A DNA stretch of 8,827 nt from a bacterium (Candidatus Torokbacteria) CG_4_10_14_0_2_um_filter_35_8. Its GTDB lineage: Bacteria; Patescibacteriota; GCA-2792135. This document shows positions 5,715-8,827 of this stretch, piece by piece; position 1 is the first letter of the stretch; each line of letters starts with the position of its first letter. The position numbers and the translations under genes were made by a program. Where the stretch lies: contig PFNU01000032.1 of the NCBI GenBank assembly GCA_002792135.1, positions 1 through 8,827 of the forward strand, given 5' to 3'. The notes under the pieces were generated by a model. The model ran no database searches. It worked only from the letters and a program-made list of their open reading frames with translations, and had not been told where the DNA came from.

Positions 5715-6926
5715 CTAGATTGTATCCGCAAGATTATAAATAGGCATAAGAATGGCAGAGACTAGTAGCCCTACTGCAATACCCATTACAACTAAAAGTA
5801 CAGGTTCAATAAGAGATGCGAATTGCTTTAGGATGTGATCTACTTCTTTGGCAAAAAATTCAGCAATTTGCTTGCATGAATTATCAAGTTTTCCTACCTC
5901 TTCGCCTACAGAAATCATTTGAGTTACAAGAGGGGGAATCACCCCAGGAAATTTACTGAAGCTGTCTCCAATTGATTTACCTCCCTCAACATCATCTGCA
6001 ACTTGAAGGAGAACTTCTTTATAAACCACGTTTCCTACGACATCTGCTGTGACTTTTAGAGCTCTAAGAATAGGAAGGCTACTTTCTATTAAAATACCTA
6101 GATTTCTTGTTAGTCTTGTGAGGTATACTTTTTGAAAAAGAGGGCCAATAATAGGCAATTTTAATTTAAGTCTATCAAAAGAATCTTGACCTTGTTTACT
6201 TTTTAGAGAAGAAGCAATAAATGCGCCAGCTAAAAATATGAAGGCAAGAATAAGCCACCAAAAGCTTTGCATAAAATGTGCTACCCAGATTAATATTCTT
6301 GTTGTGAGAGGGAGCTCTACATTACTTTCTTCAAAAATGCTTATTAATTGCGGGAGGGCAAAAGTGACGAGAATAAAACCTACAACAAAGATGGATACCA
6401 AAATAAATCCTGGGTAGGCGAGAGCGGTTTTTACTTCAGAGTTTAAGTCGTAGTCTTTCTCCATTTGTTCTGCTACTGATTCTAAAATTTCTCCTAATCT
6501 TCCTGATACTTCTCCAGATTTGACAATGTTGATGAAAAAAGGAGAGAAAACCTCGGGAAATCTGCCGAAGGCATCAGAAAGATTAGATCCTCCTGTGACT
6601 TCATTTTTTACTTCTTTAACTATATCTTTTAGATAAGGGTTTTCAGTTTGGAGTTCTATTGTTTTTAAAGCTCTGATAATAGGAAGATTGGTATTTACTA
6701 AAATAGCGAGCTCTTTACAAAAAATAACCAGATCTTTTGCTTTTATTTTTTTCATAAAAGGAATAGAGATTTGGAATCTAGCTTTCTTCTCTTCCTCTTT
6801 TAGAGAAGTTACTGTAAGTTTTCTCTCTTGGAGCTCTTTGATTGCAGCATTTTCTGAAGCAGCGATTATTTTTCCTTGTTTTTGATCACCCTTGGAAGCG
6901 GTTGCTTGGTAAATGTATGTAGGCAT
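5715..6926 (-). CDS. pilC: PilC/GspF type IV pilus inner-membrane platform protein
   Basis: A 403-residue protein, normal length for the family. The start is ATG 6926 (MPTYIYQA), which matches the usual family N-terminus; a TTG at 6941 lies in the repeat array and is disfavoured. An N-terminal segment with Y-Y-A...G...G-I-A (1-45) is followed by two T2SSF domains (about 65-190 and 270-395), each with a glycine-rich signature: KSGEVSGRLGEIL (136-148) and ISVGEEVGKLD (338-348). Three membrane helices are visible near 173-193, 218-238 and 373-397. The family forms the platform that couples the PilB/PilT motors to pilin extrusion. The stop codon touches the ATG of the next prepilin frame. It is the most confidently named gene in the window. 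Confidence 0.95.
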   Translation of the reverse strand: MPTYIYQATASKGDQKQGKIIAASENAAIKELQERKLTVTSLKEEEKKARFQISIPFMKKIKAKDLVIFCKELAILVNTNLPIIRALKTIELQTENPYLKDIVKEVKNEVTGGSNLSDAFGRFPEVFSPFFINIVKSGEVSGRLGEILESVAEQMEKDYDLNSEVKTALAYPGFILVSIFVVGFILVTFALPQLISIFEESNVELPLTTRILIWVAHFMQSFWWLILAFIFLAGAFIASSLKSKQGQDSFDRLKLKLPIIGPLFQKVYLTRLTRNLGILIESSLPILRALKVTADVVGNVVYKEVLLQVADDVEGGKSIGDSFSKFPGVIPPLVTQMISVGEEVGKLDNSCKQIAEFFAKEVDHILKQFASLIEPVLLVVMGIAVGLLVSAILMPIYNLADTI

Positions 6927-6932
6927 CTTGGA

Positions 6933-7030
6933 TAAATGCAAAATTAAAAATGTAAAATTAAAAAAAGGAATTAGGAATCAGGAATTTGGAATTAGGGAGT
7001 CTAGAATTGGGAATTATGAATCTGAAATTT
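6933..7030. repeat. Fourteen consecutive phased 7-bp repeats upstream of pilC
   Basis: Cutting this stretch every 7 bases from 6933 gives 14 heptamers in unbroken register. The pilC-proximal ones are of AAAATTA/AAAATGT type and the distal ones of GAATTAG/GAATCAG type. Nearly all carry ATT or a one-base variant at the centre. The pilC-proximal edge is 6 bases from ATG 6926. There is no CDS in the 218-base gap. Confidence 0.75.
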
Positions 7031-7032
7031 AG

Positions 7033-7047
7033 TCCGCCTGCGGTGGA
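7033..7047. repeat. TCCGCC-type small palindrome
   Basis: TCCGCCTGCGGTGGA is an imperfect palindrome with one mismatch between 6-bp arms. It is related to the copies at 7705-7719 and 5591-5605. Its TCCGCC also pairs with GGCGGA at 7091-7096, so it may be one end of a larger element covering 7031-7098. Confidence 0.55.
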
Positions 7048-7069
7048 TTAGTTATTAGTCATCTATTCT

Positions 7070-7087
7070 GGGAACGTACTACGTCCC
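7070..7087. repeat. ACGTACTACGT-type palindrome
   Basis: GGGAACGTACTACGTCCC is a dyad with one bulged A, sharing the core ACGTAYTACG with 7841-7857 and 7963-7978. It lies in the pilO-pilC gap. Confidence 0.55.
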
Positions 7088-7144
7088 TAGGGCGGATTGG
7101 AAATTTGCAGAGTTTAGTGCTCTGAGCTTCTTTTTCTTAATATA

Positions 7145-7675
7145 CTAACTTTCCTGAAAATAAACACTTGCGCCTACTGTAAAATTATAACTAGATTCTG
7201 AATTAATAGATGTTAGTTGGATTGAATTGATATCTATAATGCGATTACTTTTTTCGATGTTTTCGAGGAATTTTTTAAAACCCTCATAAGATCCCCCGAT
7301 TTCTATTGTAAAATTTACTTTGTTTATCCCATTTTCTTCTGCTATTTCTTTACGTTCAATTAGGTTACAAAAAACTTTTGATTCTTGAGCGATCTGATTA
7401 ATTTGACGGATAATAAGAGCAACTTCTTCTTCTGTAGGGATGCTTTTTTCAATTGCTTCTTCATCTGCTTTCCTGGTATTGTATTTTGTCTGCAATTTTT
7501 CTAGGTCTTCTACTGTTTGCGCTTTTACTTCAATTTCTTTCTGTTTATTGGTAATTTCTTGCGATCGTTCTTTGAGCTGATTATATAATGGGATGTACAA
7601 GAAGTACACAAAAATAATAACTATAAGGCCTGTTCCTAAAGTGAGAATAGAATCGAAGATTGTTTTTCTCTGCAT
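7145..7675 (-). CDS. pilO: PilO-like type IV pilus alignment protein
   Basis: A 176-residue bitopic protein with a short cytoplasmic N-terminus, one membrane helix (about 10-30), a charged coiled coil (33-77) and a small C-terminal ferredoxin-like domain. GGSYEGFKKFLENIEKSNR (127-145), followed by a strand pair around IIDINSIQL, is the recognisable PilO segment. PilO pairs with PilN and links the platform to PilM in the cytoplasm. Family members are usually about 170-210 residues, so this one is complete. It lies downstream of the PilN-like gene, as in most pilMNO clusters, but a 340-base repeat-rich gap separates them where overlap is usual. No PilP follows; in diderms PilP would connect to the outer-membrane secretin, so its absence fits a cell without an outer membrane. 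The ATG at 7675 has no Shine-Dalgarno. Confidence 0.85.
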   Translation of the reverse strand: MQRKTIFDSILTLGTGLIVIIFVYFLYIPLYNQLKERSQEITNKQKEIEVKAQTVEDLEKLQTKYNTRKADEEAIEKSIPTEEEVALIIRQINQIAQESKVFCNLIERKEIAEENGINKVNFTIEIGGSYEGFKKFLENIEKSNRIIDINSIQLTSINSESSYNFTVGASVYFQES

Positions 7676-7679
7676 AAGA

Positions 7680-7700
7680 CAAATTCAAAATTTAAAATGT
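7680..7700. repeat. 7-bp phased repeats in the leader of pilO
   Basis: Three heptamers, CAAATTC, AAAATTT and AAAATGT, end 4 bases before ATG 7675. In mRNA sense they read ACATTTT, AAATTTT, GAATTTG towards the start codon, in the same orientation as upstream of pilC, pilN and the cupredoxin-like gene. Confidence 0.55.
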
Positions 7701-7704
7701 CTGC

Positions 7705-7719
7705 TCCGCCTGAGGCGGA
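7705..7719. repeat. TCCGCC-type palindrome, perfect copy
   Basis: TCCGCCTGAGGCGGA has perfect 7-bp arms around one central base. It is the best copy of the family also seen at 7033-7047 and in the pilin leader at 5591-5605. Confidence 0.65.
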
Positions 7720-7723
7720 CGGA

Positions 7724-7738
7724 CCAGCCTGGGGCTGG
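7724..7738. repeat. CCAGCC-type hairpin
   Basis: CCAGCC and GGCTGG form a perfect 6-bp stem with a 3-base loop, 4 bases from the preceding palindrome. The paired hairpins look like a REP-type doublet. On neither strand is there a T-tract that would make it a terminator. Confidence 0.5.
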
Positions 7739-7739
7739 C

Positions 7740-7837
7740 AAAATTCAAAATTGTTAGGAACTAGGGGCCAGTGGCTAGAAATTCTAAGCACTAAATCCGA
7801 GATCCTAAACAAATTCTAATATCTAAATTCAAAATTC
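7740..7837. repeat. Second 98-base phased 7-bp repeat array
   Basis: Fourteen heptamers can be cut in register from 7740. The two ends are regular (AAAATTC and AAAATTG at the start; CAAATTC, TAATATC, TAAATTC and AAAATTC at the end) and the middle is degenerate. The array runs into the palindrome at 7841-7857. Confidence 0.6.
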
Positions 7838-7840
7838 TAA

Positions 7841-7857
7841 AGCACGTATTACGTGCT
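7841..7857. repeat. Perfect 17-bp palindrome AGCACGTA-T-TACGTGCT
   Basis: Perfect 8-bp arms lie around a single T, the cleanest copy of the ACGTAYTACG family in the window. Flanking 7-bp repeats are AAAATTC type on the left and GAATTTT type on the right, so their orientation changes here. Confidence 0.7.
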
Positions 7858-7903
7858 AAATAAATTGTTTTAGATTTTGGTCATTTGAATTTTGTGCTTG
7901 TTT

Positions 7904-7920
7904 AGCCTGTAGGACGGGCT
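7904..7920. repeat. AGCC/GGCT hairpin
   Basis: AGCCTGT and ACGGGCT pair over 7 bp with one G-T wobble around AGG. GATTT-type 7-bp repeats (TTTAGGA at 7920 and 7941) follow immediately. Confidence 0.4.
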
Positions 7921-7962
7921 TTAGGATTTAGAAATTCGGATTTAGGATTTTATTGTCTACAA

Positions 7963-7978
7963 GGGACGTACTACGCCC
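7963..7978. repeat. ACGTACTACG-type palindrome, third copy
   Basis: GGGACGTACTACGCCC is a near-palindrome with one unpaired A, 37 bases downstream of the pilN stop in transcription direction. It shares the 10-base core ACGTACTACG with the copy at 7070-7087. Confidence 0.5.
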
Positions 7979-8015
7979 GAGCCAAAAAGCTAATTACTAC
8001 AACCTGCTGATTCTC

Positions 8016-8741
8016 TTATTGATTTGGTTGAGTAGTTGGTTGGGATTGGGGGTTTGGGCTAGGGGTTTCTGATTTTGGTTTCTCTATGAGAATAATATCA
8101 GAAAGTGTAACTTCTAGATTAAATACTATCCCTGGTTTTGTGCCTTTGCCGAAGGCATCTTCTGTCCAGCTAGCCTGTTGAAATTCTACTTTTTCTACTC
8201 CTTTTTCGTCTTCCAAAGCTGCGATTTGTTTTGCTACTAAGTCGTAATTAGAGGTTGCACCAGCTAGGCTGATAGCGTTTTTCTTTGCTAGCTTTTTCTG
8301 GGTTTTAGTTTTTTTGCTCTTGTTGTCTTCTTGTTCTGCAGTAGCGAATTTTGTAAATTGGACATTTTTTAAGGTTGCGTTTTCAAAGCGAGAGACAAGA
8401 TAAGACCAGTGGACATGTTTTGCAAGAATTCTTTCTAGGTTTGTAAGTTTTTTCTGAAGAAGTTCAGCTTTTTCTCGCATTTCTTTATAGGAGTCAATGG
8501 TTTTGTCTAATTCTGCAATTTGGTCATTTGTAGATTGAAGCTTTTCTTCTTGCATTTGGCCATAGAAAAATATAGCGCCATATATTCCTACTAAAAGAAT
8601 GATAGCAATAAAAGCAAAAGTAAATGTACCACTAAATATTTTACTAGGTCTTGCTTCTTCTTGCTGTTCTGGTAGGAGGTTGATTGAGGAAGATAGCGAT
8701 TTTGGTCTTGGTGGTTGAGACGAGGGAGGAGATGGTTGCAT
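8016..8741 (-). CDS. pilN: PilN-like type IV pilus assembly protein
   Basis: A 241-residue protein from ATG 8741. A TTG eight codons upstream (8765) lies in repeat sequence and is disfavoured. A Pro/Ser-rich cytoplasmic N-terminus leads to SINLLPEQ (19-26): INLLP is the PilN motif known to bind PilM. Then come one membrane helix (about 40-60), a coiled coil (63-107), a small C-terminal domain with a Lys-rich insertion (about 138-155), and an unusual Pro/Gln/Ser tail (221-241) ending in TTQPNQ. PilN works with PilO and PilM to connect the pilus platform with the cytoplasmic motor. A pilM gene would be expected upstream beyond 8827. There is no Shine-Dalgarno. The motif and topology make the assignment good although overall similarity in this family is low. 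Confidence 0.82.
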   Translation of the reverse strand: MQPSPPSSQPPRPKSLSSSINLLPEQQEEARPSKIFSGTFTFAFIAIILLVGIYGAIFFYGQMQEEKLQSTNDQIAELDKTIDSYKEMREKAELLQKKLTNLERILAKHVHWSYLVSRFENATLKNVQFTKFATAEQEDNKSKKTKTQKKLAKKNAISLAGATSNYDLVAKQIAALEDEKGVEKVEFQQASWTEDAFGKGTKPGIVFNLEVTLSDIILIEKPKSETPSPNPQSQPTTQPNQ

Positions 8742-8742
8742 A

Positions 8743-8791
8743 TAAGTGCAAAGTTTAAAATGCAAAATTCAAAAATAAGAATTAAGAGTAT
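8743..8791. repeat. 7-bp phased repeats in the leader of pilN
   Basis: Seven heptamers can be cut from 8743, including AAAATGC and AAAATTC. In mRNA sense they read GAATTTT, GCATTTT and GCACTTA towards ATG 8741, one base away. The stretch 8744-8760 matches 2142-2158 upstream of the cupredoxin-like gene at 16 of 17 bases. Confidence 0.6.
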
Positions 8792-8802
8792 TTAGTTCTT
8801 AA
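8782..8802. repeat. Short inverted repeat upstream of pilN
   Basis: TTAAGA and TCTTAA are perfect 6-bp arms, 9 bases apart, about 40-60 bases upstream of ATG 8741. The site is AT-rich and could be a regulatory dyad or chance. Confidence 0.25.
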
Positions 8803-8827
8803 GATTTGAGGTGTAGATTAAAAACAA

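Larger units (their letters stand above)
7676..8015. other. Gene-free, repeat-rich gap between pilN and pilO
   Basis: No credible CDS or RNA gene is seen in these 340 bases. They hold phased 7-bp repeats (7680-7700, 7740-7837, and reverse-orientation copies at 7873-7900 and 7920-7954) and five small palindromes. A weak imperfect hairpin also lies at 7761-7778 (GCCA and TGGC inner arms). No clear sigma-70 promoter or T-tract terminator could be supported. Confidence 0.7.

Noticed and set aside
6688..6885. Plus-strand open frame antisense to pilC
   Set aside because: It overlaps the best-supported gene in the window and has no domain or start context.
7103..7140. Hairpin CAGAG/CTCTG followed by a pyrimidine-rich tract, as a terminator
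   Set aside because: The T-rich side follows only on the plus strand, where there is no gene; in the direction of pilO the stem is 5 bp and has no T-tract.
6933..7978. CRISPR array
   Set aside because: Units are 7 bases long, degenerate and directly adjacent; there are no 20-40-base repeats with unique spacers.
7676..8015. Hidden pilP or other small gene in the pilN-pilO gap
   Set aside because: All frames are short and consist of repeat-derived peptides; no lipoprotein signal or PilP motif is seen.
1..8827. Alternative genetic code (TGA as Gly or Trp)
   Set aside because: No gene stops at TGA, but none contains an in-frame TGA either; nine stops are too few to show avoidance, and the standard code explains all the frames.

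Overview
The window carries one strand of a type IV pilus locus. All ten genes lie on the minus strand, so transcription runs from base 8827 towards base 1. The likely source is a small-genome, AT-rich candidate-phyla (Patescibacteria/CPR, Parcubacteria-like) bacterium. Four things suggest this: PilN, PilO and PilC occur without a PilP or PilQ gene in the visible stretch; none of the nine start codons inside the window that I inspected has a Shine-Dalgarno sequence; the gaps hold degenerate heptamer repeats and small palindromes; and short secreted proteins anchored by a single N-terminal helix are common. The assignment is inference. The standard code fits: stops are TAA (7) and TAG (2), and no gene contains an in-frame TGA.

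Layout in transcription order: PilN (8741-8016), a 340-base repeat-rich gap, PilO (7675-7145), a 218-base repeat-rich gap, PilC/GspF platform protein (6926-5715), then four prepilins in the GspH-I-J-K / FimU-PilV-PilW-PilX order (5714-2923) separated by 0-22 bases. After these come a membrane-anchored thioredoxin (2892-2248), a 129-base gap, a membrane-anchored cupredoxin fold that has lost its copper-site loop (2118-1645), and a large secreted Cys-rich protein ending in a PLL-type lectin beta-propeller. That last gene starts at 1632 and is still open at base 1. It has no stop in the window.

Read together, PilN, PilO and PilC form the inner-membrane assembly platform. The four prepilins would form the priming or tip complex. 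The last gene sits where pilY1 sits in the Pseudomonas fimU-pilVWXY1 cluster, so it may be a tip adhesin of unrelated sequence. The tip-type pilin (8 Cys) and the adhesin candidate (22 Cys in its mature stalk) could be substrates for the thioredoxin-like protein encoded between them.

The non-coding part is also structured. All four genes preceded by gaps or flanks longer than 80 bases have a phased 7-bp repeat array that ends 1-8 bases before the ATG, always in the same orientation relative to the gene. Two families of small palindromes are scattered among these arrays, and one copy forms the 5' end of the first prepilin's reading frame. Major pilin, PilB, PilT, PilM and PilD are not in the window.
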